The notes: generated from the letters alone by a model not told the origin. 64,000 bases of DNA from Neobacillus sp. PS3-12 (GCF_030915385.1 NZ_CP133268.1:3632001-3696000); one strand, 5' to 3'. Numbered from the stretch's first letter, positions 19,081-26,091 are shown. Made by a program: numbers and translations.

Positions 19081-20757
19081 ATGACACAGAAAATAATCAT
19101 TGTAGGTGGCGTAGCAGGCGGAGCAACAGCTGCAGCAAGATTAAGAAGAATTAGTGAAGATGTAGAAATTATCCTTGTAGAACGTGGAGAAAATATTTCA
19201 TTTGCCAATTGTGGACTGCCTTACTATATCGGAGAAACAATTAAGGATAGAAGCAAACTATTAGTTCAAACGGTTAAAGGCATGTCAGAACGGTTTAACC
19301 TTGATATTCGCAATTTAAGTGAAGTATTAAGTATTAATTCGGAAAATAAAACGATCACAATCAAGAATTTAAAAAATGGAGAAGTGTACAAAGAGACATA
19401 TGACAAATTATTATTATCACCTGGAGCAAGACCCATTGTTCCTCCGATTCCAGGTTTAATTGAAAGCCAGTCATTATTTACGTTAAGAAATATTCCAGAT
19501 ACGGATAAAATTAAAAACTATGTGGATACGAAAAATCCTAAGAAAGCTGTTGTCATTGGCGGGGGGTTTATTGGGATTGAAATGGCTGAAAACTTAGTGG
19601 ATCGTGGAATTGAAGTGACACTCATTGAAAAGGGAAATCAGATCATGGCGCCTATCGATATTGAAATGGCAAGCATCCTCCACACCCATCTAAAAGAAAA
19701 AGGTGTGAAGTTATTATTAGAAAATGGTGTTGAAGCATTTGCTAACCAAGGTAAAAAGATAATCCTTTCTGATGGAAAAGAGATAGAAACAGACATGACG
19801 ATTCTTTCAATCGGAGTTAGACCGGAAAACGAATTAGCCAAAACGGCAGGACTTAAATTGGGTGAACGTGGCGGGATTATTGTGAATGAATATCTACAAA
19901 CATCCAACGAAGATATTTATGCTGTAGGAGATGCGGTTGAAGTTGTTGATTATATTAACGGTACAAAAGCGATGATCCCGCTTGCCGGACCAGCTAACCG
20001 CCAAGGTCGTATTGCCGCTAATAATATGATGGGTAAAAAAGAAAAGTACCAGGGAACAATGGGTACTTCAATCGCCAAAGTATTTAATTTAACTGTTGCA
20101 GCTACAGGAAATAATGAAAAAACATTAAAACGTTTAGGTGTGAAATATGAGGTAGTCCATATTCATCCAAGTTCACATGCAGGATACTATCCTGGTGCTG
20201 CACCAATTTCATTGAAACTAATTTTTGATAAAGAAACTGGAAAAATCTACGGAGCACAAGCAGTCGGGGCTGACGGTGCCGATAAGCGCATTGACGTAAT
20301 CGCCACAGCTATTAAAGGCGGATTAACAGTAGAAGATTTAACTAATTTGGAATTATCGTATGCACCTCCATATTCATCAGCTAAAGATCCAGTCAATATG
20401 GCAGGGTATGTGGCCACAAATATTTTGGAAGGTGAATTAGAGCATGTCCAATGGCATGAAATTGATAAAATCATTGAAGAAGGCGGATTATTAATTGACG
20501 TTCGCGAACAAGTGGAACGTGAATTCGGTTTTATCGAAGGCTCAATCAATATCTCCTTAAATCAGCTAAGAAATCGATTAGAAGAACTTCCAAAGGATCA
20601 AACCATTTATGTAAGCTGCCAAGTGGGGCTGCGAGGATATTTAGCCAGCCGAATTCTAAAAAACAATGGATATAACGTAAAAAACGTTGATGGTGGCTGG
20701 AAAACGTATTCTTCTGTGTGCGGAAGTAATATAAATAAAAAAGTTGAAAGTAAATAA
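19081..20757 (+). CDS. cdr: CoA-disulfide reductase fused to rhodanese (CoADR-RHD)
   Basis: 558 aa flavoprotein. The N-terminal FAD-binding motif is IIVGGVAGGATAAARLRR; the single redox Cys lies in SFANCGLPYYIGE (C44, as in CoA-disulfide reductases). The NAD(P)H motif is AVVIGGGFIGIEMAE, the FAD motif DIYAVGDAVEV, and the dimerisation domain ends near 440. A C-terminal rhodanese domain (about 455-550) has the active-site Cys in YVSCQVGLRGYLA. Such fusions reduce CoA persulfide or polysulfide with NAD(P)H, releasing sulfide. First gene of an operon with the rhodanese and HesB-like genes; RBS GGAGGG. Confidence 0.92.
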   Translation: MTQKIIIVGGVAGGATAAARLRRISEDVEIILVERGENISFANCGLPYYIGETIKDRSKLLVQTVKGMSERFNLDIRNLSEVLSINSENKTITIKNLKNGEVYKETYDKLLLSPGARPIVPPIPGLIESQSLFTLRNIPDTDKIKNYVDTKNPKKAVVIGGGFIGIEMAENLVDRGIEVTLIEKGNQIMAPIDIEMASILHTHLKEKGVKLLLENGVEAFANQGKKIILSDGKEIETDMTILSIGVRPENELAKTAGLKLGERGGIIVNEYLQTSNEDIYAVGDAVEVVDYINGTKAMIPLAGPANRQGRIAANNMMGKKEKYQGTMGTSIAKVFNLTVAATGNNEKTLKRLGVKYEVVHIHPSSHAGYYPGAAPISLKLIFDKETGKIYGAQAVGADGADKRIDVIATAIKGGLTVEDLTNLELSYAPPYSSAKDPVNMAGYVATNILEGELEHVQWHEIDKIIEEGGLLIDVREQVEREFGFIEGSINISLNQLRNRLEELPKDQTIYVSCQVGLRGYLASRILKNNGYNVKNVDGGWKTYSSVCGSNINKKVESK

Positions 20758-20789
20758 AATTTACTTATATTTAAGGATGGTGTTTTATA

Positions 20790-21149
20790 GTGAGTACAGC
20801 AAATATAGTAATTATTATACTTTTGCTTGGATTTTTGATATGGCGATTCCTCCCTGTTAAAGGGGTACGAAACATCTCGACAGCTGAATTGAAAGGTGAA
20901 CTTGGCAACAAGGACGTACAATATATTGATGTTCGTACACCAGGAGAATTTAAAGGCAATTCCATTAAAGGATTTAAAAATATTCCTCTTGATCAATTGT
21001 CTAGCAAAGCATCTTCTTTATCAAAAGAAAAGGCAGTTGTTGTTATTTGCCAAAGCGGAATGAGAAGTGCTCGGGCCGCAAAGATTCTTAAAGGCTTAGA
21101 CTTTAAAAACATAACAAATGTAAAAGGCGGTATGAGCGCCTGGCGATAA
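20790..21149 (+). CDS. Membrane-anchored rhodanese
   Basis: 119 aa. One N-terminal membrane segment (NIVIIILLLGFLIWRFL, about residues 5-21) is followed by a rhodanese domain with IDVRTPGEFKGNSI and the active-site loop VICQSGMRSARA. The orientation of the anchor cannot be decided from sequence. GTG 20790 behind AAGGATGG is the only fitting start. It lies 33 bases after cdr and 50 bases before the HesB-like gene, in one operon. Homologous in design to the degenerate rhodanese at 23002. Confidence 0.9.
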   Translation: MSTANIVIIILLLGFLIWRFLPVKGVRNISTAELKGELGNKDVQYIDVRTPGEFKGNSIKGFKNIPLDQLSSKASSLSKEKAVVVICQSGMRSARAAKILKGLDFKNITNVKGGMSAWR

Positions 21150-21199
21150 GGAATTAAAAGGAATAATAACCAACAGTAGATAAATAAAGGAGAATAAGA

Positions 21200-21475
21200 A
21201 TGAAGATTACTGATGAAGCACGCGATGTATTATTTGAAGTGCTTAAGGAAAACAATAAAAGTGGAATTCGTATTTATTTTGCCGGCTTTGGCTGAGGTGG
21301 TCCAAATATTGGACTGGCTCTGGATGAGCCGCAATCAGAAGATAAAGTAGTTTTTATTAACAAAATTCAAGTTTCGTTTGATCCTGATCTTGAAGACTAT
21401 ACAAAGGATTTTACACTTGAGTATGATAAATATAGAGAAGGTTTAGTCCTGTTAGGAAATAATGGCGGCTGTTAA
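21200..21475 (+). CDS. HesB-like selenoprotein with in-frame TGA (Sec32)
   Basis: 91 aa if TGA at 21293-21295 is read as selenocysteine. ATG 21200 is preceded by AAAGGAGA. Before the TGA the frame reads IRIYFAGFG and after it GGPNIGLALDEP, i.e. the HesB-like family motif G-(C/U)-GGP at its expected place, and the protein ends normally in GGC before TAA. Coding quality is unbroken on both sides. A SECIS-like hairpin with GG in the loop follows the TGA (21316-21330). HesB/IscA relatives bind Fe-S or donate sulfur; this small branch is a known selenoprotein family in other bacteria. No selABCD gene lies in the window, so decoding capacity is unproven; a Cys-to-stop mutation (TGT/TGC to TGA) is the alternative. 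Confidence 0.8.
21293..21330 (+). promoter_or_regulatory. Candidate bacterial SECIS element downstream of the in-frame TGA
   Basis: Beginning 20 bases after the TGA, GGCTC (21316-21320) pairs with GAGCC (21326-21330) around the loop TGGAT. Loop position (about 25 bases from TGA), small size and a G in the first two loop bases fit the bacterial SECIS description. A second, competing stem GTCCAA/TTGGAC (21300-21314) lies between the TGA and this hairpin. Confidence 0.6.
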
Positions 21476-21520
21476 CACCCCAGGTCATCGGTTGAAAGTT
21501 AAATAAAAGATTTTCAAAAG

Positions 21521-21548
21521 GAGCATGATCATTTTGATCATGCTCTTA
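21521..21548 (+). terminator. Strong hairpin after the cdr-HesB operon
   Basis: GAGCATGATCA and TGATCATGCTC form a perfect 11-bp stem with a TTT loop; the T-tail is short (TTACG). Confidence 0.7.
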
Positions 21549-21665
21549 CGCTATTCATGTTTTTCGCATCTTGACACAATATAGCCTGCTCCTTCTTCTA
21601 GTTGAATGTCTAGAAATATGCTGCAGTTGAAGATTAAGTCAAAGGAATATAAGTTTGTTTTATTT

Positions 21666-21702
21666 AAAAAAAGCATGATCTAGGTCATGCTTTTTTATTT
21701 TT
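21666..21702 (+). terminator. Second terminator with related stem
   Basis: AAAAAAGCATGA/TCATGCTTTTTT stem, TCTAGG loop, then ATTTTT. Its arms share GCATGATC with the hairpin at 21521, suggesting a tandem or duplicated terminator. Confidence 0.75.
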
Positions 21703-21897
21703 GGGATATGTTAAAGGACATTGTTGATTTTTCAAGACTGTTGATTGGAGCGGAAATCAACAGCCAAATTGAACACAACTGATTTTAAGTATTCCAGGGT
21801 CAATAAGGATTTATAAAAGGAAAAATATTGTCGGTACTGTATTGGCATGGAAAAATGAATTAGAAAAATAATAGTTCTGAAAGGAGGAGATAAAAAT

Positions 21898-21923
21898 AAA
21901 GGTAGCTGTTTCGGCTACCTTCT
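21898..21923 (-). terminator. Terminator of the small minus-strand gene at 21927
   Basis: AAGGTAGC/GCTACCTT stem around TGTTTCG; on the minus strand it follows the stop codon and runs into TTTATTTTT. Confidence 0.75.
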
Positions 21924-21926
21924 AAT

Positions 21927-22103
21927 TTATAAACGAGTATTGCTTTCAATATATGCCTCAAAAGCTGGATGAAATTCTTTTTGATAATGATCATCCGGAC
22001 ATGACTTAATGACGATGCCTTTTAAAGCATTTGAACGGTGTGTTTCTAATATTTTATTGCATATAGGACAATGTTCAATAAATAGTTTTTTTAAAATATT
22101 CAT
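21927..22103 (-). CDS. Small Cys-containing protein (58 aa), zinc-ribbon-like
   Basis: Short gene on the minus strand from ATG 22103 with AGGAGACTGGGT before it and a terminator directly after it, so it is a complete transcription unit. The protein begins MNILKKLFIEHCPICNK and has a C-x2-C pair (C12, C15), a third Cys in IKSCPDDHYQ (C35) and several His; this may bind a metal or carry persulfide. I do not recognise the family. Its place inside the sulfur locus suggests a thiol-related role, which is only an inference. Confidence 0.7.
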   Translation of the reverse strand: MNILKKLFIEHCPICNKILETHRSNALKGIVIKSCPDDHYQKEFHPAFEAYIESNTRL

Positions 22104-22442
22104 ACCCAGTCTCCTATTCCATTAATTCCTATAGTTGTACTATGAATTATACATGAATATTATAAATTCGCAATAGCTATCAGTCATTTTCATATTATGG
22201 AGGATAAGAAATAATGGTGAAAATTAGACTTTTATTTCCGACTACGACTAAGTAAATAAGAATATTGATTCGGAAGTTATTCATAGTATTCAAAAACAGT
22301 CGGATAAAAATGTAAAGAAATTGTTTCAAAAAAAATAAGGAAGATATGATGGACCGAATTCGGAAATTAGATTATGAATGGGATACTGAATGAGTTATAG
22401 AATGGAAAATTTTTTGAGTAAAATGAATGTGGGAAGGAATGG
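22104..22442. other. Decayed interval before the DUF302 gene
   Basis: Contains a start with a good RBS (GGAGGATAAG then ATG 22213) that reads MVKIRLLFPTTTK before a stop, then in another frame a coding-like stretch (VNKNIDSEVIHSIQKQSDKN) and a short MDRIRKLDYEWDTE. These look like broken pieces of one or two former genes; family not identified. Confidence 0.4.
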
Positions 22443-22832
22443 ATGATTATGTTTGATTATACGGTTGTTACGAATCAAAATATAGCAGATGCGATCCAAA
22501 GGCTTGAGGGCAGTTTAAAAAAAGAGGGATTTGGCGTTTTGTGGCAATTCGATATAAAAGAAAAACTGCAGGAAAAAGGTTTAGATTTTCGTAAAGAGTT
22601 TAAAGTGCTAGAGGTATGTAACCCTGATGAAGCTCAAAGGGTTTTAAATGAAAACGAAATGGCGGGATATTTCTTGCCTTGTAAGATCGTTGTTTACGAA
22701 AGTAACGGAGAAACGAAAATCGGAATGCCTAGACCAACAGCGCTTATTAGTCTTTTAAATGATGAAAAGTTAAAACAATTTGCCAAGGATATCGAAGACC
22801 GATTAATAAGTTGTATAGAAAGTAGTATATGA
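22443..22832 (+). CDS. DUF302 family protein
   Basis: 129 aa. The pattern FDYTVVTNQNIADAIQRLE, EGFGVLWQFDIKEKLQEKG, FKVLEVCNPDEAQRVL and FLPCKIVVYESNGETKIGMP is that of DUF302 proteins, soluble small proteins of unknown biochemistry often found with sulfur, copper or stress genes. Two Cys are visible (C-N-P and P-C-K). ATG 22443 and ATG 22449 are both possible; GGAAGGA lies 4 or 10 bases away. It ends in front of a long perfect terminator and precedes the CstR operon. Confidence 0.85.
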   Translation: MIMFDYTVVTNQNIADAIQRLEGSLKKEGFGVLWQFDIKEKLQEKGLDFRKEFKVLEVCNPDEAQRVLNENEMAGYFLPCKIVVYESNGETKIGMPRPTALISLLNDEKLKQFAKDIEDRLISCIESSI

Positions 22833-22858
22833 AACAAAAAATGAATTAAATCTTTAAA

Positions 22859-22902
22859 AGTAAAATGAGCATCAGGAAAATGATGCTCATTTTACTTTTT
22901 TA
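22859..22902 (+). terminator. Strong rho-independent terminator
   Basis: A perfect 16-bp stem (AGTAAAATGAGCATCA with its complement) with a six-base loop and a TTTTT tail. Confidence 0.9.
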
Positions 22903-22931
22903 AAAACCGAAGATAGTGTAAAAATAACCAT

Positions 22932-22958
22932 TTGACACTATACCATATAGGGTATAAT
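22932..22958 (+). promoter_or_regulatory. Promoter with CstR-type operator (site E), autoregulatory
   Basis: TTGACA (22932-22937) and TATAAT (22953-22958) enclose ATACCATATAGGGTAT (22940-22955). It precedes the degenerate rhodanese and the CstR gene, so it is the expected autoregulatory site. Confidence 0.75.
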
Positions 22959-23001
22959 ATAGAGCTTATCAAAATGATTAGATGCATTGTTGGAGGCTTG
23001 A

Positions 23002-23328
23002 ATGACATTAGTAATATTAAGTATAATACTTATAATATATAGTTTGTATAAAAGATATTTTCCTGTTTGTGGAGTGCAAAATTATACTTTAACTGACATT
23101 GAATTGGATGTCATAAAAGTCATCGATGTTAGAGATTTTAACGAATCTTATAAAAATCCGATTAAAGGTGCTGTAAATATTCCTCTTGTCTATCTTAAAA
23201 GAAATTTAAATGAAATTTCGGCTCGTAAAGTACATGTTATTGGATCTAACAAAATTGATAAAAATGTTGCGATTCGCTTTTTAAGACAAAAAGGTTTTTA
23301 TGTTAAGGGATATACCATAATGAACTAA
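23002..23328 (+). CDS. Membrane-anchored rhodanese-like protein lacking the active-site Cys
   Basis: 108 aa with an N-terminal membrane segment (LVILSIILIIYSLY) and a rhodanese-like domain with VIDVRDFNESYKNPIKGAVN. In the place of the catalytic loop it reads HVIGSNKIDKNVAIRF, so the usual Cys is Gly. The one Cys (FPVCGVQ) sits near the membrane. The gene is intact, has GGAGGCTTGA as RBS and is the first gene behind operator E, directly before cstR. It may be a sensor, scaffold or partner rather than a sulfurtransferase. Confidence 0.85.
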   Translation: MTLVILSIILIIYSLYKRYFPVCGVQNYTLTDIELDVIKVIDVRDFNESYKNPIKGAVNIPLVYLKRNLNEISARKVHVIGSNKIDKNVAIRFLRQKGFYVKGYTIMN

Positions 23329-23350
23329 AACAATATTAAGGAGGTAATTT

Positions 23351-23617
23351 ATGAATTATAATGATCAAATTAAAAACAGAGTAAAACGTATTGAAGGACA
23401 GGTTAGAGGGATCTTAAGAATGATGGAAGAAAATAAAGACTGTAAAGAAGTCATTACCCAGTTATCTGCAGCAAGAACTGCCATTGATCGCACTATTGGG
23501 GTTATCGTTAGTTCTAATTTAGTGGAGTGTGTTCAAAAAGCAAATGACGACCAAAAAGAAAAGAGCATGGAAGAATTAGTAAAAGGTGCTGTAGATTTGT
23601 TAGTTAAAAGCCGATAA
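23351..23617 (+). CDS. cstR: CstR-type persulfide-sensing repressor (CsoR/DUF156 family; YrkD-like)
   Basis: 88 aa all-helical CsoR-family repressor: RVKRIEGQVRGILRMMEE is the DNA-contacting helix region, followed by KDCKEVITQLSAARTAIDR and SSNLVECVQKA. It keeps the two Cys (C31 and C60) used by CstR of Staphylococcus aureus to sense persulfides, and lacks the His-rich copper-site arrangement of CsoR. About ten copies of ATACCC-N4-GGGTAT-like operators lie in the window, matching CstR operators. ATG 23351 behind AAGGAGG. Its stop is followed by a terminator that also holds the next promoter. Confidence 0.9.
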   Translation: MNYNDQIKNRVKRIEGQVRGILRMMEENKDCKEVITQLSAARTAIDRTIGVIVSSNLVECVQKANDDQKEKSMEELVKGAVDLLVKSR

Positions 23618-23670
23618 AAAAGGGTTGACACCCTCTTTTATTTTGATTAACATTATACCTGTAGGGGTAA
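23618..23670 (+). promoter_or_regulatory. cstR terminator with embedded -35 box and CstR-type operator (site F)
   Basis: AGGGTTGACACCCT (23621-23634) is a short hairpin with T-rich tail that also contains TTGACA (23625-23630). The operator ATACCTGTAGGGGTAA is at 23655-23670, upstream of tusA. The -10 box is less clear than in the duplicate at 16141. Confidence 0.6.
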
Positions 23671-23694
23671 AGGTAAAAAAGGAGGAATACAACG

Positions 23695-23922
23695 ATGAAT
23701 ATTGCTAAAGTTTTAGATGCAAAAGGTTTAACATGCCCAATGCCAATTGTGAAGACAAAAAAAGCAATGAATGAACTTGAATCTGGTCAAATTCTAGAAA
23801 TCCATACAACAGATAAAGGTGCAAAAAATGATCTTCCTGCTTGGGCAAAATCAGGAGGCCATGAGTTAGTATATTTCGAAGAAGAAGAAGGTCTTTTGAA
23901 ATTTTGGATTAAAAAAGGGTAA
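23695..23922 (+). CDS. yrkI: TusA-family sulfur carrier (YrkI-like)
   Basis: 75 aa sulfur-carrier protein with the TusA/SirA signature DAKGLTCPMPIVKTKKAM; Cys in CPxP receives sulfane sulfur as a persulfide. It ends LKFWIKKG. RBS AAGGAGG. Flanked by CstR-type operators on both sides (23655 and 23940), so it may form its own regulated unit. About 65% similar to the N-terminal domain of the TusA-rhodanese fusion at 24171. Confidence 0.93.
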   Translation: MNIAKVLDAKGLTCPMPIVKTKKAMNELESGQILEIHTTDKGAKNDLPAWAKSGGHELVYFEEEEGLLKFWIKKG

Positions 23923-23939
23923 TTTTTTTAGGTTATTGT

Positions 23940-23955
23940 ATACCTGTACGTGTAT
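23940..23955 (+). promoter_or_regulatory. CstR-type operator (site G), degenerate
   Basis: ATACCTGTACGTGTAT, 4 of 6 conserved bases per arm, upstream of a rhodanese relic. Confidence 0.5.
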
Positions 23956-23996
23956 GTGTATTATAAAAACAACAAATGTATAAGGAGACTAAAAAA

Positions 23997-24107
23997 TGCC
24001 GTTCCGGAGGCAGAAGCGGCCGTGCAACTCAATTCCTTGAAAGCTATGGGTTTAATGAGATTAACATGACCGGTGGAATGCTTGCTTGGGAAGGCAAAGT
24101 GGAATAA
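23997..24107 (+). pseudogene. Rhodanese relic (3' third), near-identical to 16454-16564
   Basis: 36 codons from the active-site Cys (CRSGGRSGRATQFLESYGFN) to a stop, almost identical in DNA to the end of the rhodanese at 16268. The 5' two thirds are missing: operator G and an AAGGAGA RBS run straight into the relic, and the nearby ATG (23996) is out of frame. This is a recent deletion product or a partial duplication. Confidence 0.8.
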
Positions 24108-24125
24108 TTTTGATTGACTTTAAGA

Positions 24126-24141
24126 ATACCCGTAAAGGTAT
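24126..24141 (+). promoter_or_regulatory. CstR-type operator (site H)
   Basis: ATACCCGTAAAGGTAT, 30 bases before the yrkF start; TTGACT at 24114-24119 could serve as -35 box. Confidence 0.65.
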
Positions 24142-24170
24142 TTAGAAATAGGAGGTTTTTAACAATCATC

Positions 24171-24737
24171 ATGGAAGCAAATGTAATTTTAGATGCAAAA
24201 GGTTTAGCATGCCCAATGCCTATTGTGAAAACAAAAAAGGCGATGAATAATCTTGAGGCTGGACAAGTATTGGAAGTTCAAGCAACAGATAAAGGCTCAA
24301 AAGCAGATATAAAAGCGTGGGCTGAAAGCACAGGGCATCAATATATAGGAACACTTGAAGAAGATGGAGTGCTGAAGCATTACCTTCGTAAATCTTCTAA
24401 TGATGAGATAAAAGAAAACAAGCATCCTAATATCATTAATAATGAAGAATTGGAAAAAAAGCTGGAAGGTAATGAAAACATCGTTTTACTTGACGTAAGA
24501 GAAGCTGCAGAATATGCCTTTAACCATATTCCAAATGCGATCTCGATTCCTTTAGGCGACTTGGAGAGGAGAATGGGCGAACTAAGCAAAGAAAATCAAA
24601 TCTTTGTTGTTTGCCGTACTGGTAACCGCAGCGACCTGGCTGCACAAAAGTTAGCTGATAACGGATTTACAAATGTCGTAAATGTTATGCCGGGAATGAG
24701 TCAATGGACAGGAAAAGCAATTGGAATTAATAACTAA
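24171..24737 (+). CDS. yrkF: TusA-rhodanese fusion sulfur-transfer protein (YrkF-like)
   Basis: 188 aa. The N-terminal TusA domain (1-75) has LDAKGLACPMPIVKTKKAM with carrier Cys; a polar linker (78-95) leads to a C-terminal rhodanese domain with LLDVREAAEYAFNHIPNA and VVCRTGNRSDLA. Sulfur can thus pass from rhodanese Cys to TusA Cys within one chain. ATG 24171 is used although AGGAGG lies 15 bases upstream, which is longer than usual; no better in-frame start is visible. Stop overlaps the leader of yrkE closely. Confidence 0.92.
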   Translation: MEANVILDAKGLACPMPIVKTKKAMNNLEAGQVLEVQATDKGSKADIKAWAESTGHQYIGTLEEDGVLKHYLRKSSNDEIKENKHPNIINNEELEKKLEGNENIVLLDVREAAEYAFNHIPNAISIPLGDLERRMGELSKENQIFVVCRTGNRSDLAAQKLADNGFTNVVNVMPGMSQWTGKAIGINN

Positions 24738-24756
24738 AAATCAGGGGGAATTAACA

Positions 24757-25152
24757 ATGAATAAAAAGGTAGCAATTATTGCAAGTAATGGTGGATTATT
24801 TGATGCATATAAGGTATTTAATATCGCAACGGCTGCTGCAGCAACAGATCAAGAAGTAGCTATTTTCTTTACTTTCGAAGGGTTAAATTTAATTCATAAG
24901 GAAGCAAACAAACAACTTTCTATGCCAGAAGGAAAAGAGCACTTTGCAGAAGGATTTGCAAAAGCAAATGTGCCTTCAATTCCGGAATTATTGGAAATGG
25001 CACAAGAAATGGGCGTTAAATTTATCGGATGCCAAATGACAATGGACGTAATGGGCTTAGAAAAAGAAGACTTTGTAGATGGAATTGAAGTTGGTGGAGC
25101 TGTAACCTTTTTAGACTTTGCAAAAGATGCAGATGTCACTTTAACTTTTTAA
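24757..25152 (+). CDS. yrkE: DsrE/DsrF/DrsH-like protein (YrkE-like, DsrE2)
   Basis: 131 aa from ATG 24757 (GGGGGA upstream). DsrE2-type fold: NKKVAIIASNGGLFDAYKVF at the N terminus, FFTFEGLNLI, and the conserved Cys in KFIGCQMTMDVMGL, which carries persulfide in sulfur relay with TusA-type proteins. Ends VTFLDFAKDADVTLTF. Downstream of yrkF in the same operon, it completes a relay rhodanese-TusA-DsrE. Confidence 0.9.
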   Translation: MNKKVAIIASNGGLFDAYKVFNIATAAAATDQEVAIFFTFEGLNLIHKEANKQLSMPEGKEHFAEGFAKANVPSIPELLEMAQEMGVKFIGCQMTMDVMGLEKEDFVDGIEVGGAVTFLDFAKDADVTLTF

Positions 25153-25204
25153 TAAAATTTTTAATTGCAAGTCGATTAGGCACCAAAAGCTCGACTGGCA
25201 AATA

Positions 25205-25233
25205 GGGGAACCGATTCAGGTTCTCTTTTTTTC
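25205..25233 (+). terminator. Terminator after yrkE (duplicate of the one at 17870)
   Basis: GGGGAACC pairs with GGTTCTCT, followed by a long T-run; the preceding bases also match 17840-17870. Confidence 0.75.
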
Positions 25234-25331
25234 TATCATAATATGTTCACTTTTCTTAATCGTACCTTAACATTGGTTTTTAATAATAGGATAAGAAATG
25301 ATATTTGCGCAATGAAGAAAGGGCACTTGAA

Positions 25332-25919
25332 GTGAAAAAAGTTAATCCAATTGTTATATTAATCATCTTTCCATTTGTGTTATTAATTGGTCTAGTCAGT
25401 TGGGCTATATATGAAAATCAATCTAAAACTGAAACAAAAAGTCAACTTGAAAAGCCTTCTATATCAGCAATTGCAAAGGATGCGGAGAAAAAGTTTGGTA
25501 TCCAAAAAGGAAATGTGGCTCCTGATTTTGATTTGGCAACAATAAATGGAGAACAGACTAAACTATCTAATTATAGAGGAAAAAAGGTTATATTAAACTT
25601 GTGGGCATCATGGTGCCCACCTTGTAAAGCAGAAATGCCAAATATAGAGAAGTTTTATAAAGAAAATAAAGATCAAGATGTCATTGTACTCGCCGTAAAT
25701 TTAACAACAGCAGAGAAAAATAAGAATGATGTCCAGCAATTTATAAAAGACCAAGGTTTAACATTTCCTGTTCTATTAGATGAACAAGGGAAGGTAGGGA
25801 ATATGTATCAAACTTTTACAATTCCAACCAGCTATATTATTAATACAAAAGGTATTGTACAACAAAAATTTGTAGGTCCAATGAGTGAAGAGATAATTAA
25901 AAAACTGTCTCTAAAATAA
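25332..25919 (+). CDS. ResA/TlpA-like membrane-anchored thiol-disulfide oxidoreductase
   Basis: 195 aa from GTG 25332 (AAAGGG eight bases upstream). One N-terminal membrane anchor (IVILIIFPFVLLIGLVSWAIY), then an extracytoplasmic AhpC/TSA-thioredoxin domain starting GNVAPDFDLATINGEQ with the active site WASWCPPCKAEMP and the cis-Pro region FTIPTSYII. Members reduce cytochrome c apoproteins or other extracytoplasmic thiols. Placed between the sulfur-relay genes and qox, it may serve oxidase assembly or persulfide handling at the membrane surface. Confidence 0.9.
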   Translation: MKKVNPIVILIIFPFVLLIGLVSWAIYENQSKTETKSQLEKPSISAIAKDAEKKFGIQKGNVAPDFDLATINGEQTKLSNYRGKKVILNLWASWCPPCKAEMPNIEKFYKENKDQDVIVLAVNLTTAEKNKNDVQQFIKDQGLTFPVLLDEQGKVGNMYQTFTIPTSYIINTKGIVQQKFVGPMSEEIIKKLSLK

Positions 25920-25968
25920 ATTAAAAACTTTGTATTAATTTCAGGAAATACAGACATTGGATATCGCT

Positions 25969-26021
25969 ACCGATAGTTTCCGTATGAAAATTATTCATTA
26001 CGGTAAATTATCGGTTTTTTT
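25969..26021 (+). terminator. Terminator before the qox operon
   Basis: Interrupted stem ACCGATA-TTT-CGTA with TACGG-TAAA-TATCGGT, followed by TTTTTTT. Confidence 0.75.
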
Positions 26022-26091
26022 GTGAGAAAAATCTTCTATTTCAATGACTAAAATCAATTGAATGATAAAATCACGAATGAAATAATGAACA

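Noticed and set aside
21293..21295. Reading the TGA in the HesB-like gene as a plain nonsense mutation
   Set aside because: It sits exactly at the Cys/Sec position of the family motif, coding is intact on both sides and a SECIS-like hairpin follows. It remains possible and is listed as the refuting alternative.
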